Below, piece by piece: positions 43,144 to 52,104 of a stretch of 64,000 nucleotides of DNA. A program made the position numbers and the translations under genes. Numbering within the stretch: the stretch's first letter is position 1; each line of letters starts with the position of its first letter. This DNA is from Dryocola sp051307055 (lineage in GTDB: Bacteria; Pseudomonadota; Gammaproteobacteria; Enterobacterales; Enterobacteriaceae). Under the pieces are notes generated by a model, which did no database searches, was not told where the DNA came from, and saw only the letters and a program-made list of their open reading frames with translations. The stretch is taken from positions 1,860,001 through 1,924,000 of the forward strand of contig NZ_CP149994.1 in NCBI RefSeq assembly GCF_051307055.1, written 5' to 3'.

Positions 43144-43736
43144 GATTTCTGGCCCTCCGCGACATCCTCAATCGCCGCAAGTATGTTGGAGTAGGCGCCG
43201 CAGCGGCAGATATTGCCGCTCATTCGCTCGCGTATCTCCTCTTCCGTCATCTCAGGCGGGGATACCAGATCGAGCGTGACGTGGCTGGGGATGCCCGCTT
43301 CAATTTCTTGCAGCACGGCTACGGACGAGCAGATTTGCCCCGGCGTGCAGTAGCCGCACTGATAGCCGTCATGTTTGACAAAGGCGGCCTGCATGGGATG
43401 CAGATTGTCAGGCGTACCCAGACCTTCGATAGTGGTGACGTCACTATCCTGATGCATCACCGCAAGCGTAAGGCATGAGTTTATCCGGCGGCCGTCCACG
43501 ATAACGGTACAGGCGCCGCACTGGCCGTGGTCGCAGCCTTTTTTGGTTCCGGTGAGATGCAGATTTTCGCGCAGCGCATCCAGCAGCGTAGTGCGCGTGT
43601 CGACTTCCAGTTGCCGGGCCTCGCCGTTTATTTTCAACGTCAGGCGGGACATTACAACGTTGTTTGCGAAATTAGCGTTGTTGCCGCCCGTGCTTTCCAG
43701 GCGCTCTTTATCAGCTTCGTTGCCACGGTTGCTCAT
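43140..43736 (-). CDS. paoA: Aldehyde oxidoreductase 2Fe-2S subunit PaoA without a Tat signal
   Basis: 198 residues. The plant-ferredoxin-type cluster is bound by KKGCDHGQCGACT and the second cluster by QCGYCTPGQ and GNICRCGAYSN. E. coli PaoA is about 229 residues and begins with a twin-arginine signal that takes the whole complex to the periplasm. Here the first 40 residues (MSNRGNEADKERLESTGGNN...) are hydrophilic with no RR motif and no hydrophobic core. The ATG has a GGAGG ribosome binding site, and neither of the other frames encodes a Tat signal. The complex is therefore predicted to stay in the cytoplasm. First gene of paoABCD plus mocA-like. Confidence 0.9.
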   Translation of the reverse strand: MSNRGNEADKERLESTGGNNANFANNVVMSRLTLKINGEARQLEVDTRTTLLDALRENLHLTGTKKGCDHGQCGACTVIVDGRRINSCLTLAVMHQDSDVTTIEGLGTPDNLHPMQAAFVKHDGYQCGYCTPGQICSSVAVLQEIEAGIPSHVTLDLVSPPEMTEEEIRERMSGNICRCGAYSNILAAIEDVAEGQKS

Positions 43737-43936
43737 ACCAGGCCTCCAGAATTCTAAAAGTTAAACCAGCAAAAAATGGACGCGTTGTGTTAACGCCATG
43801 CGCAAATTTTTATAACGGACATTTAATAATAGACGGCGAGGACGCAGGGGAGAGAGGACGGGCTACTTTTCGTACCCTTTTAAAGGATTTACGCAAATTT
43901 TTCACAAGTCGCTTGATCCGATCGATAAATGCGTAA

Positions 43937-43956
43937 TACTGTATTTATATACAGTA
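43937..43956 (+). promoter_or_regulatory. LexA (SOS) box of umuDC
   Basis: TACTGTATTTATATACAGTA matches the E. coli consensus TACTGTATATATATACAGTA at 19 of 20 positions. It ends 20 bases before the umuD start. The rest of 43737-43975 has no gene. Confidence 0.95.
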
Positions 43957-43975
43957 CGTTACTGGCTGAATACTT

Positions 43976-44410
43976 ATGGACACTATTTTTTCATGCGGCC
44001 CCGGCACGCGCCTTGAGCTACCTCTTTTCCTGGAGCGAGTCTCATGCGGCTTTCCCAGCCCGGCTCAGGACTACGTCGAGAGCAGTCTCGATCTGAATAA
44101 GCTGGTCGTTAAGCACCCGAGCGCGACCTACTTTGTCAGGGTCAGCGGGGATTCAATGATCGGCGCGGGGATCGGCGACGGCGACCTGCTGGTGGTCGAC
44201 CGCTCCCTGACCGCAGAGCATGGCGATATCGTTGTGGCGGCGGTCGCCGGGGAATTTACCGTAAAAGAGCTGCATACCCGTCCCTCTCTGCGGCTCATAC
44301 CGCATAACAGAAACTATTCCCCGATCGTGTTCCTGCCGGGAGAAGAGCTGGAACTATTCGGCGTGGTGACCTTCACAGTAAAATCGAACCGTCATGTTCG
44401 CGCTGGTTGA
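43976..44410 (+). CDS. umuD: UmuD, self-cleaving subunit of DNA polymerase V
   Basis: 144 residues (E. coli 139). RecA-stimulated self-cleavage should occur between Cys24 and Gly25 (SCGFPSP), and the Ser-Lys dyad is Ser60 (SGDSMI) and Lys97 (EFTVKEL), the same numbers as in E. coli. UmuD' pairs with UmuC for translesion synthesis. Under a strong LexA box. umuC begins 17 bases before its stop. Confidence 0.95.
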   Translation: MDTIFSCGPGTRLELPLFLERVSCGFPSPAQDYVESSLDLNKLVVKHPSATYFVRVSGDSMIGAGIGDGDLLVVDRSLTAEHGDIVVAAVAGEFTVKELHTRPSLRLIPHNRNYSPIVFLPGEELELFGVVTFTVKSNRHVRAG

Positions 44411-45656
44411 CGTCAACAGCTTCTACACCTCCTGTGAGACCGTTTTCCGACCGGATTTGCGGGGCAGGCCCGTAGTGGTGGTCTCAAATAACGACGGGTG
44501 CATTATTTCGCTTTCAGCGGAAGCGAAGGCCTTAGGCTTAAAAATGGGGATGCCTTATTTCAAAATCAAAGCGGGGCTGCAGCGTCAGCAGGTCGCTGTT
44601 TTCAGTTCAAATTATGCGCTTTATGCCGATCTCAGCCATCGGGTAATGATGACTCTGACTGAGATGGCGCCCGCCATAGAGATTTACTCCATCGACGAGG
44701 CCTTTCTTGACGTGTCTGGCGTGAGCCGCTGTCTTTCCCTCGATACGTTTGGTCATCAGATACGTAACCGGGTGTTGAAGCATACCGGCCTGACCGTTGG
44801 CGTTGGCGTCGCACCAACCAAAACGCTCGCGAAGCTTGCCAACTTTGCTGCGAAAAAGTGGCGTAAAACCGGCGGCGTGGTGGTGCTGACTGACGCTGAA
44901 CGCCTGCGAAAACTGTTGCCGCTGGTGCCGGTACACGAGGTCTGGGGCGTTGGGCGCCGCCTTAGTAAAAAACTCGAACTGTTAGGCATTGAAAATGCGC
45001 TGCAGCTTGCTGACAGCTCAACCTGGCTTATCCGTAAGCACTTTAGCGTGGTGCTTGAGCGCACGGTTCGTGAACTACGCGGTGAAGTCTGCCTGGAGGC
45101 GGAGGAGTTTGCGCCGGCTAAACAGCATATCCTCTGTAGCCGTTCATTCGGGCACCGCATCACCGCTTATGACGAGATGTATCAGGCGGTTTGCGCCTAT
45201 GCGGAACGAGCCGCGGAGAAGCTCAGAGCCGAAAAGCAGTTCTGCTGCGTTATTAGCGTATCTATACGCACCAGCCCGCATGCCGACCATGAAGGTTTCT
45301 ACAGCCCGCAGGCCAGCGGCCGTCTGGCCATTCCCTCCAGCGATACCCGGGATATTATTCGTGTCGCCACAAACGCCCTCGATCGCATCTGGAAAGACGG
45401 CCATCGCTATATGAAAGCGGGCGTGATGCTAAGCGATTTCTTCAGCCAGGGGGTGGCGCAACTCAATCTGTTTGATGAGCACCAGCCCCGGCCCAACAGC
45501 AATGAGCTGATGCAGGTTATCGATCGGCTTAATCATTCAGGCAGGGGCACGGTGTGGTTCGCCGGGCAGGGCATTCAGCAAAGCTGGGCGATGAAGCGCG
45601 AGATGCTATCGCCGCGCTATACCACAAGATACTCAGACCTGCCGATTGTCAGCTAG
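44394..45656 (+). CDS. umuC: UmuC, Y-family translesion polymerase subunit
   Basis: 420 residues (E. coli 422). The catalytic carboxylates are Asp6 (FALVDVNSFY) and the DE pair in YSIDEAFLDVS near residue 101. GVGVAPTKTLAKLAN lies in the thumb region. The sliding-clamp motif QLNLF is near residue 357. It overlaps umuD, implying translational coupling. SOS-induced, error-prone bypass of DNA lesions. Confidence 0.96.
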   Translation: MFALVDVNSFYTSCETVFRPDLRGRPVVVVSNNDGCIISLSAEAKALGLKMGMPYFKIKAGLQRQQVAVFSSNYALYADLSHRVMMTLTEMAPAIEIYSIDEAFLDVSGVSRCLSLDTFGHQIRNRVLKHTGLTVGVGVAPTKTLAKLANFAAKKWRKTGGVVVLTDAERLRKLLPLVPVHEVWGVGRRLSKKLELLGIENALQLADSSTWLIRKHFSVVLERTVRELRGEVCLEAEEFAPAKQHILCSRSFGHRITAYDEMYQAVCAYAERAAEKLRAEKQFCCVISVSIRTSPHADHEGFYSPQASGRLAIPSSDTRDIIRVATNALDRIWKDGHRYMKAGVMLSDFFSQGVAQLNLFDEHQPRPNSNELMQVIDRLNHSGRGTVWFAGQGIQQSWAMKREMLSPRYTTRYSDLPIVS

Positions 45657-45797
45657 CCTTATTGCGCCACGGCAGGCTTCATGTTTTGCAATAAAGGTTC
45701 AGATGAGCGTCATTCACGCCTGCCGCGCAAAATAACGGCTTTCAGCAGGAGAATGTTCCTGATTTTGTCCACTTTCTGCCGCTTGCCGTCTCCTTTC

Positions 45798-45804
45798 CTA
45801 TACT
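45798..45804 (+). promoter_or_regulatory. Sigma-S type -10 before the MscS-family gene
   Basis: CTATACT is an exact RpoS-preferred -10 hexamer with its 5' C, 31 bases before the start codon. No matching -35 is visible at normal spacing, which RpoS promoters tolerate. Confidence 0.5.
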
Positions 45805-45834
45805 GGTACTTCACTGTAAACACCAGGAGGGAAC

Positions 45835-46941
45835 ATGAATTTTCTGTCACGCTTCGACTTTATCGCGCTGATGATGGCTCCATCGTTCTGGATAGGTGTC
45901 GCAACGATAACGATTGTCACGCTCATCATGTACTGGCTGATCAATCGATTGCTGTCATTTGTTCAGAAAGGTGTCGGTCAGTGGGGAGATAAGCATCCGA
46001 CGACGCATAAGATGCGCTTTATCCTGCGGGATATTCTCAGTAAAACCAGTAAACCGCTGATATTTATCTGCGCGTTTCTTTTCAGCCTGCGTTTTGTCGA
46101 TCTGCCTGATAATCTTTTCAGCACCATCAGCCACGCCTGGTTCCTGGTTCTGGCGGTGCAGATAGCGCTCTGGATGGATCAGGCGGTGGTTTCCTGGCTG
46201 CGCCACGTCATGAACGAGCCGGGAATGATAAAAAATCCGGTAACGCTGGTGATAACCGGATTGATACTGCGTGCGGTGGTCTGGTCAGTGATGCTGCTGT
46301 CGATACTGGCAAACGCGGGCGTCAATATCACGGCGCTGGTCGCAAGCCTTGGCGTCGGGGGGATTGCCATTGCGCTGGCTATCCAGACCATCCTCAGCGA
46401 CGTGTTCGCCTCGCTCTCTATCGGCTTTGATAAGCCCTTTGAAATCGGTGATTTTGTTGTTTTTAACGACGTCGCCGGCACCATCGAACATATTGGCCTT
46501 AAAACGACGCGTATTCGCAGCCTGAGCGGTGAACAGGTGGTTTGCGGAAACGCTATTTTGCTTCAGCAAACGCTGCATAACTATAAGCGCATGCAGACGC
46601 GCCGCATCGTTTTTAATTTTGGCGTCGCTATTAATACCCCGCCGGATAAGCTGCGCAATCTTGGCGATATGGTAAAAGAGATTATTACCGATGTGGGCGA
46701 AACCAAATTTGACAGGGCGCATTTGCTTGGCTTTGGCACCGACCGCCTGAATATAGAAGTTGTACATATCGTGAATACGGCGGATTACAACAAATATATG
46801 GATATTCAGCAGGAGATAAATATCCGCATCATCGAAAAGCTCAATGAGCAGGGCATTGAGATGGCGCTGCCGAATATGATTGTGAAGCGGCCGAACAGGC
46901 CTGAAGAAAGCGACAGAGAAGCCGAACCTTCCCTGAGCTAA
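45835..46941 (+). CDS. MscS-family mechanosensitive channel
   Basis: 368 residues: about five membrane segments, longer at the N-terminus than three-helix MscS. The pore-lining TM3 region is ALVASLGVGGIAIALAIQTILSDVFASLSI, with the Gly/Ala packing pattern, then the beta domain FDKPFEIGDFVVFNDVAGTIEHIGLKTTRIRSLSGEQVV and a cytosolic vestibule domain. It should open under membrane tension and release solutes during osmotic downshock. AGGAGG precedes the ATG. The individual E. coli paralogue is not clear to me. Confidence 0.88.
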   Translation: MNFLSRFDFIALMMAPSFWIGVATITIVTLIMYWLINRLLSFVQKGVGQWGDKHPTTHKMRFILRDILSKTSKPLIFICAFLFSLRFVDLPDNLFSTISHAWFLVLAVQIALWMDQAVVSWLRHVMNEPGMIKNPVTLVITGLILRAVVWSVMLLSILANAGVNITALVASLGVGGIAIALAIQTILSDVFASLSIGFDKPFEIGDFVVFNDVAGTIEHIGLKTTRIRSLSGEQVVCGNAILLQQTLHNYKRMQTRRIVFNFGVAINTPPDKLRNLGDMVKEIITDVGETKFDRAHLLGFGTDRLNIEVVHIVNTADYNKYMDIQQEINIRIIEKLNEQGIEMALPNMIVKRPNRPEESDREAEPSLS

Positions 46942-47169
46942 TCGTTGACGGTGGCGGTGATACAGATATCGCCACCCCAACCTGTGCGAAGCCAAAAGCC
47001 CGGCGAAGAATTTCAGTTAACTGCGACAGGGCGCCGGAGCATCTCTGCCCGCGGTCGTTGTCAGTGACAGGCTGGAGGCTATCTGTCTGTCAGCATAAGG
47101 ATCTGCTTGCTTTGCGATCGGAAAAAGAGAAAAAATGTACTTCCGTATAAACCAGCCTGAAGTGATGCA

Positions 47170-47535
47170 GTGACCGATCTTGACCCCGTTTTTCAGCGCC
47201 TGTCGCGCTCCACGTTTCGCATGCGTTTCCGCCTGGGCCCGAAAGAGCGTCAGTACTGCGTTGATAAAGGCCCGGAAACCATCGCCCGCCACGCAGAGGA
47301 TTTTATTGCGCAGCGTCTTGCGCCCGCCGAACCGAAAAACGACGGCAGGCAAACGCCAATGCGCGGCCATCCGGTGTTTATCGCCCAGCACGCCACCGCC
47401 ACCTGCTGCCGGGGTTGCCTTGCCAAATGGCACAATATCCCGGCGGGAACGGCGCTTTCAGCCGGACAGCAGCAATATGTAGTGGCGGTGATTTATCGGT
47501 GGCTGACCGTGCAAATGACGGGCATATCAAGGTAG
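47170..47535 (+). CDS. DUF4186 protein
   Basis: 121 residues, GTG start, beginning MTDLDPVFQRLSRSTFRMRF. Conserved blocks: LGPKERQYCVDKGPETIARHA, GHPVFIAQHATATCCRGCLAKWHNI. The His and Cys residues in HATATCCRGCL suggest metal binding, but no function is known to me. The ribosome binding site is weak. The 228 bases before it (46942-47169) show nothing I can name. Confidence 0.75.
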   Translation: MTDLDPVFQRLSRSTFRMRFRLGPKERQYCVDKGPETIARHAEDFIAQRLAPAEPKNDGRQTPMRGHPVFIAQHATATCCRGCLAKWHNIPAGTALSAGQQQYVVAVIYRWLTVQMTGISR

Positions 47536-47539
47536 TTTT

Positions 47540-47609
47540 GCCGGGTGGCGCTGCGCTACCCGACCTACATACTAGTGTTGTAGGGTGGATAAGCGCAGCG
47601 CCATCCACC
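47540..47609. repeat. Inverted REP pair (BIME-like)
   Basis: GCCGGGTGGCGCTGCGCTAC... (47540-47568) and GTAGGGTGGATAAGCGCAGC... (47580-47609) are two imperfect palindromic REP-type units in opposite orientation. They lie between convergent genes, the usual location, and may stabilise 3' ends. Confidence 0.78.
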
Positions 47610-47625
47610 GCCACAACGGCTACGG

Positions 47626-49779
47626 TTACTGGAAGGTATAACTTAGATTCACGCCCACGCCGTAATTGCGGCCCGGTGCCGGTTCGAAGTAGCGACCGTT
47701 GCCTTCATTAACGATGACCGAGCCGACATAATCGCGATCGAACAGGTTATCCACGCGTCCCCAGACGTCCAGCAGCCAGCTTTGCTGAATGCGGAATTTA
47801 TAGCCGCTGTTCAGTGAGGCGACGGTGTAGGTTGGCGCTTTGGCGTCGTTTTCGTCATCGGCCTGAATATCGCTCATATAACGCACGTCCGCCCCCGCAT
47901 AGAAGCCTTCCTCCGGTGCGTATTCCAGCGCGGCATAGCCCATATTGCGGGCGATGCCCGGCATACGGTTGCCTTTACAATTGTCGTCGCCGCAGACGTT
48001 GGTGCGGTAGGTGGCGTCCAGATAAGTCCATGCCATCTTCACGCGCCAGTCGTAAGCAAACTGCTGATCGAGCGAAAGCTCAACGCCGCGGCGACGGGTT
48101 TCCCCGGCGTTTTTATAGGTCGTGCGCCCGCCGCTGCTTCGGTCAGTGACGATCTCGTCGTCGGTGTCGGTCTGGAATACCGCGGCGCTGAACAAACCGT
48201 TGCCGACGCGAGTTTTGCTGCCCACTTCCACCGTGTCGCTGGTGGACGGCTGCAGGCCAAAGTTCAGCCCCGACTGGCCGTTAGCGCGATAGGAGAGTTC
48301 ATTGATGGTTGGCGTTTCAAACCCGCGGCCCGCGGAGGCGTAAAGGTTCCACGCGTCGGTTGCCGCGTATTTGAGCGAGGCCGCAGGCAGCCATTTGTGG
48401 TAGCTCGCATCGCCGCTGTCATCGCCGTTGGCGGCGGTGATGTAGTAATCGTTGGAGTCGAAATAAACCGAGCTAAAGCGTACCCCGGCATCAAGGCTTA
48501 GTTTGTCGGTAAACTGCCATGCGGTTTGCAGATAAGGGTCAACGTTCCACATCAGGTTGCGTTCGTTGCGGCGCATGTCGCCTTTTTCGCCCAGCACGGT
48601 GGCGCCGTTTTCCACCACGAAGTTCTCGTAGCCTTTGCGCTTCTCGGACATGGTTTCGTAATCAAGCCCCGTGGTGAAACTGACAGGGACAGAGAACAAG
48701 CTGCCGCGGTGCGTCCAGCGGGAGTCGATGCCCTGATAGTGACGGGAAAGCTGGATCACGCCGCCCGGATGGGTAGGGTTAAGCTGCGGCCCCACGGGGA
48801 TCGACTGGTACTGCGTAGTTTCACGTTCACCGGCGTACACCATCACGCTCAGATCGTCATCGGCCGTAAGCTGACGTTCATAATGCAGGCCTGCCTGAGT
48901 CTGTTTGGTTGTTTTGCGCGTGTTGTACTGGTTAGCCCGCGGCGACTGGGTTGGGTTGTCATGCCACTCCTGCTCGGTCAAACCGCCCGGATCGTTGGCA
49001 TCAATATCCACGCTGTTAAACAGGAAGGTCAGCTTGCTGGCTTCGTTGAGGCGTACGCCGAGCTTCGCATTGCCGAGGTTTTTCTGGGCGCTGCTGTGGT
49101 CGCGATAGCCGTGCGTGGTAAAGCGCGAGGCGGAAACGGCATAATCTACGTCGCCCGCGTGCGTGCCGTCTCCCGTTGCGCCCGTGGCTTTAACGCTGTT
49201 GCGCCAGCTACCGAAGCTGCCGTAATACGTACTCGCCTCCAGGATCGGCGGTTGCGTACCGGTTGTGGTCCTGACGTTTACCACGCCGCCGGAGGCGTTG
49301 CCGTATAGCGCCGAGAACGGGCCGCGCAGCACGTCGATGCTCTCAACGCTGTTGATATCGATATTGGACGTTTGTCCCTGCCCGTCCGGCATGGTGGCCG
49401 GAATACCGTCCACATACATTCTTACGCCGCGCACGCCGTAGGTGGCGCGCGAACCAAAGCCGCGTACCGAAAGCTGTAAATCCTGGGCGTAGTTCTGGCG
49501 ATTTTGCACCTGCAAACCGGGCACGCTGCCCAGGCTTTCTGAAAGGTTAACGCGCGGCGCGGCCTGGCGCATATCATCGCCAGCGATCGCGCTGACCGCG
49601 GCCGGGGTATCCAGCTCGGATATGCCGCCGGGCGTGGCGGTAACCACCATCGTTTGTTCATTCGTTTTCGGCGCATCGGCAGCAAAAACAGGCGCAGCCC
49701 ATGGCGTGAGGGCCGGGATCAGCAGGAGGGGAAGCGTGGACTTTCCGTGTTGAGTTATTTTCATCAGAGCAATTTTCAT
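47626..49779 (-). CDS. pqqU: TonB-dependent PQQ receptor PqqU (YncD)
   Basis: About 717 residues from the ATG at 49779; ATGs at 49821 and 49764 are also possible and none has a clear ribosome binding site. A signal peptide ends PVFAA, then the TonB box region NEQTMVVTATP, plug motifs LSESLGSVPGLQVQNRQNYAQDLQLSVRGFG, YVDGIPATMPDGQGQTSNID and the DVLRGPFSALYGNASGGVVNV block. The C-terminus ends YTFQ. Closely like E. coli YncD, the outer-membrane receptor for pyrroloquinoline quinone, which E. coli cannot make but uses as a cofactor for glucose dehydrogenase. Confidence 0.92.
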   Translation of the reverse strand: MKIALMKITQHGKSTLPLLLIPALTPWAAPVFAADAPKTNEQTMVVTATPGGISELDTPAAVSAIAGDDMRQAAPRVNLSESLGSVPGLQVQNRQNYAQDLQLSVRGFGSRATYGVRGVRMYVDGIPATMPDGQGQTSNIDINSVESIDVLRGPFSALYGNASGGVVNVRTTTGTQPPILEASTYYGSFGSWRNSVKATGATGDGTHAGDVDYAVSASRFTTHGYRDHSSAQKNLGNAKLGVRLNEASKLTFLFNSVDIDANDPGGLTEQEWHDNPTQSPRANQYNTRKTTKQTQAGLHYERQLTADDDLSVMVYAGERETTQYQSIPVGPQLNPTHPGGVIQLSRHYQGIDSRWTHRGSLFSVPVSFTTGLDYETMSEKRKGYENFVVENGATVLGEKGDMRRNERNLMWNVDPYLQTAWQFTDKLSLDAGVRFSSVYFDSNDYYITAANGDDSGDASYHKWLPAASLKYAATDAWNLYASAGRGFETPTINELSYRANGQSGLNFGLQPSTSDTVEVGSKTRVGNGLFSAAVFQTDTDDEIVTDRSSGGRTTYKNAGETRRRGVELSLDQQFAYDWRVKMAWTYLDATYRTNVCGDDNCKGNRMPGIARNMGYAALEYAPEEGFYAGADVRYMSDIQADDENDAKAPTYTVASLNSGYKFRIQQSWLLDVWGRVDNLFDRDYVGSVIVNEGNGRYFEPAPGRNYGVGVNLSYTFQ

Positions 49780-49846
49780 CAGGTGAGAAGGGCGATTGTC
49801 CAGACGAACCATCTGGAACATTTTCGGCGTATGTTAATACTTATGG

Positions 49847-49878
49847 GTAAAGTTTGAAAACTGTAAAGGCACTTTACG
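49847..49878. promoter_or_regulatory. GTAAAG inverted and direct repeats upstream of pqqU
   Basis: GTAAAG-GCA-CTTTAC (49863-49877) is a perfect 6-bp inverted repeat, and another GTAAAG is at 49847-49852. The cluster is about 70-100 bases before the pqqU start. It could be an operator; no regulator is assigned. Confidence 0.35.
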
Positions 49879-49999
49879 TTAAGGGTAAGTGTTGGTGAAA
49901 TAACAACTAAGCGCAAGCCAGGGAACGCAGGAGTTAGTTTTCCGGCGCCTGCCGGCAGCAAAATTTGTCAGCTATTCAGGCCGTTTGGCAGGGGAAATT

Positions 50000-50548
50000 T
50001 TATAAAATTCTTTGCCGCAACGCCGCCTGAATCAACGGCCGCTGCAGTTGCTCAACCATCCACGGGCTGTAAGCCGCGGGCACGGCGTTAACTCCCGCTA
50101 AAACCTGCTCAACGGATATCCAGCTAAAATCCATAACTTCGTCTTTATTCGGCTGCGGCCGGGAAGCGGTGCGGGCGAAAAAGACCGGGCAATATTCGTT
50201 TTCCACGATGCCGCTGGCGTCGGTAGCATAGTACTGAAATGACTCATCGATAAGCGTCGGCGTTTCAATCGCCAGCCCCAGTTCGTAATAGCAGCGGCGT
50301 ATAACGGCATCCGCCATGGCCTCGCCTGGCTGGGGATGACCACAGGCTGAATTGGTCCAGACGCCCGGCCAGGCGACCTTGCCGATAGCGCGGCGCGTCA
50401 GCAGCAGCTCATTTTGCGCGTTAAAAATGTAGCAGGAGAAGGCCAGGTGCAGCGGCGTACTGGCGGTGTGTACCCGTGATTTCTCCATGGTGCCGGAGAT
50501 ATGTAGCTTGTCGTCCAGCAGCAGGACGTATTCGGTTACAGCAGTCAT
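50000..50548 (-). CDS. idi: Isopentenyl-diphosphate isomerase, type I
   Basis: 182 residues, as in E. coli Idi. A Nudix-fold enzyme interconverting IPP and DMAPP for isoprenoid synthesis. Catalytic Cys69 is in TNSACGHPQPGE, and the Glu pair in GIVENEYCPVF near residue 117. Metal-binding His in PLHLAFSCY. In K-12 idi is far from pqqU; here it lies between pqqU and ansP. No carotenoid genes are near it, so there is no sign of a pigment cluster. Confidence 0.93.
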   Translation of the reverse strand: MTAVTEYVLLLDDKLHISGTMEKSRVHTASTPLHLAFSCYIFNAQNELLLTRRAIGKVAWPGVWTNSACGHPQPGEAMADAVIRRCYYELGLAIETPTLIDESFQYYATDASGIVENEYCPVFFARTASRPQPNKDEVMDFSWISVEQVLAGVNAVPAAYSPWMVEQLQRPLIQAALRQRIL

Positions 50549-50604
50549 GGCGATTATCCGGTAAACGGTGTGGCGGGATCGCTAAGCTTACCCGCCGTAA
50601 CGTA

Positions 50605-52104
50605 TCAGCTTCTTAAATCATCCGCAGGAACAAGTTGTTCAGGCTGCTCTTCAGCGTGATGATCGTGAACCTGGTTTGCAATCTCATGGACGCGTTTACG
50701 CGCCCCGAACCATCCCAGCACCAGCAGCACGGCAATCAACGGAATGGAGGCGACCGTCCAGGTGCCGTTCGGGTAGTCGAACGCCATCAGAACCAGTACG
50801 CTAAACAGGAACAAAAGCGTAAGCCAGGAGGTGAAAGGCGCGCCCGGCAGCTTAAAGCTGACGTCGTCCGCTTTGCCCTGCCTGATGGCCTGGCGCAGCT
50901 TCATCTGGCACACCACGATAAACGCCCAGGAAGCAATAATTCCCAGCGACGCGACGTTCAGAACGATTTCAAACACCTGCGAAGGCACATAATAGTTTAG
51001 CACCACGCCGATAACGTAGATGCCAAGGGTGACCAGAATCCCCGCGTAAGGCACCTGCTGCCTGCTCATTTTTGACATGAACTTCGGCGCGGAGCCGCCC
51101 ATCGACATGGAGCGCAGAATACGTCCGGTGGAATAGAGGCCGGAGTTGAGGCTTGAGAGCGCCGCGCTCAGCACCACCATATTCATGACGTCACCGATAT
51201 ATGGCACGCCCAGCTTCGAGAAGAAGGTGACGAACGGGCTTTGCCCCGCCTGATAGGCATTCCACGGCAGCAGCAGCACCAGCAGCACGACAGAACCCAC
51301 GTAGAACAGGCCGATACGCCAGATAACGCTGTTGATGGCTTTTGGCACCATATTCTGCGGATCCTTGCATTCACCCGCCGCCGTGCCCACCAGCTCGATA
51401 GAAGCAAAAGCGAACACCACGCCCTGCACCAGCACCAGCGCAGGCAGCAGGCCGTGCGGGAAGAAGCCGCCGTTATCGGTGATCAGATGGAAGCCGGTGG
51501 TATTGCCGTCGAGCACTTTGCCGCTGCCAAGAAATACCGTGCCGACCACCAGAAACGCGACAATCGCCAGTACCTTGATCAGGGCGAACCAGAACTCCAT
51601 CTCGGCGAACCATTTTACGCCGATCATATTCATGGTGCCGACAATCGCCAGCGCGCCAAGGGCGAATACCCACTGCGGCACGTCGCCAAACGCGCCCCAG
51701 TAATGCATGTAAAGCGCTACGGCGGTGATATCGACAATCCCGGTCATCGCCCAGTTAACGAAGTACATCCAGCCGCAGACGTAAGCGGCTTTTTCACCGA
51801 GAAATTCGCGGGCATAAGAGACAAAGCTGCCGCTGGAAGGGCGATGCAAAACCAGCTCGCCCAGCGCGCGCAGAATGAAGAAAGAGAAGATGCCGCAGAC
51901 CAGATACACCAGCGCTAACGCCGGCCCGGCCATCTGCAAACGGGCGCCCGCGCCGAGGAATAACCCCGTGCCGATAGCGCCGCCGATGGCGATCATCTGT
52001 ACCTGGCGATTTCCCATCGCCTTGTGATAACCCGAATCCTGAGAATTGAGCCAGCGCCTTTTGGCGGCGCGGTGATCGGCCTCAGTTTTGTGCTTTGTTT
52101 TCAT
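50605..52104 (-). CDS. ansP: L-asparagine permease AnsP
   Basis: 499 residues, the E. coli AnsP length. An APC-family amino acid:H+ symporter with about 12 membrane segments. AKRRWLNSQDSGYHKAMGNRQVQMIAIGGAIGTGLFLGAG at the start, GELVLHRPSSGSFVSYAREFLGEKAAY, and FASIELVGTAAGECKDPQNMVPKAI are almost identical to AnsP. 56 bases before idi on the same strand. The 237 bases before it (52105-52341) hold its promoter region without visible genes. Confidence 0.93.
   Translation of the reverse strand: MKTKHKTEADHRAAKRRWLNSQDSGYHKAMGNRQVQMIAIGGAIGTGLFLGAGARLQMAGPALALVYLVCGIFSFFILRALGELVLHRPSSGSFVSYAREFLGEKAAYVCGWMYFVNWAMTGIVDITAVALYMHYWGAFGDVPQWVFALGALAIVGTMNMIGVKWFAEMEFWFALIKVLAIVAFLVVGTVFLGSGKVLDGNTTGFHLITDNGGFFPHGLLPALVLVQGVVFAFASIELVGTAAGECKDPQNMVPKAINSVIWRIGLFYVGSVVLLVLLLPWNAYQAGQSPFVTFFSKLGVPYIGDVMNMVVLSAALSSLNSGLYSTGRILRSMSMGGSAPKFMSKMSRQQVPYAGILVTLGIYVIGVVLNYYVPSQVFEIVLNVASLGIIASWAFIVVCQMKLRQAIRQGKADDVSFKLPGAPFTSWLTLLFLFSVLVLMAFDYPNGTWTVASIPLIAVLLVLGWFGARKRVHEIANQVHDHHAEEQPEQLVPADDLRS

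Noticed and set aside
45681..45992. 103-codon open frame overlapping the MscS-family start
   Set aside because: The MscS gene has a strong ribosome binding site in another frame and recognisable membrane helices; this frame is low quality.
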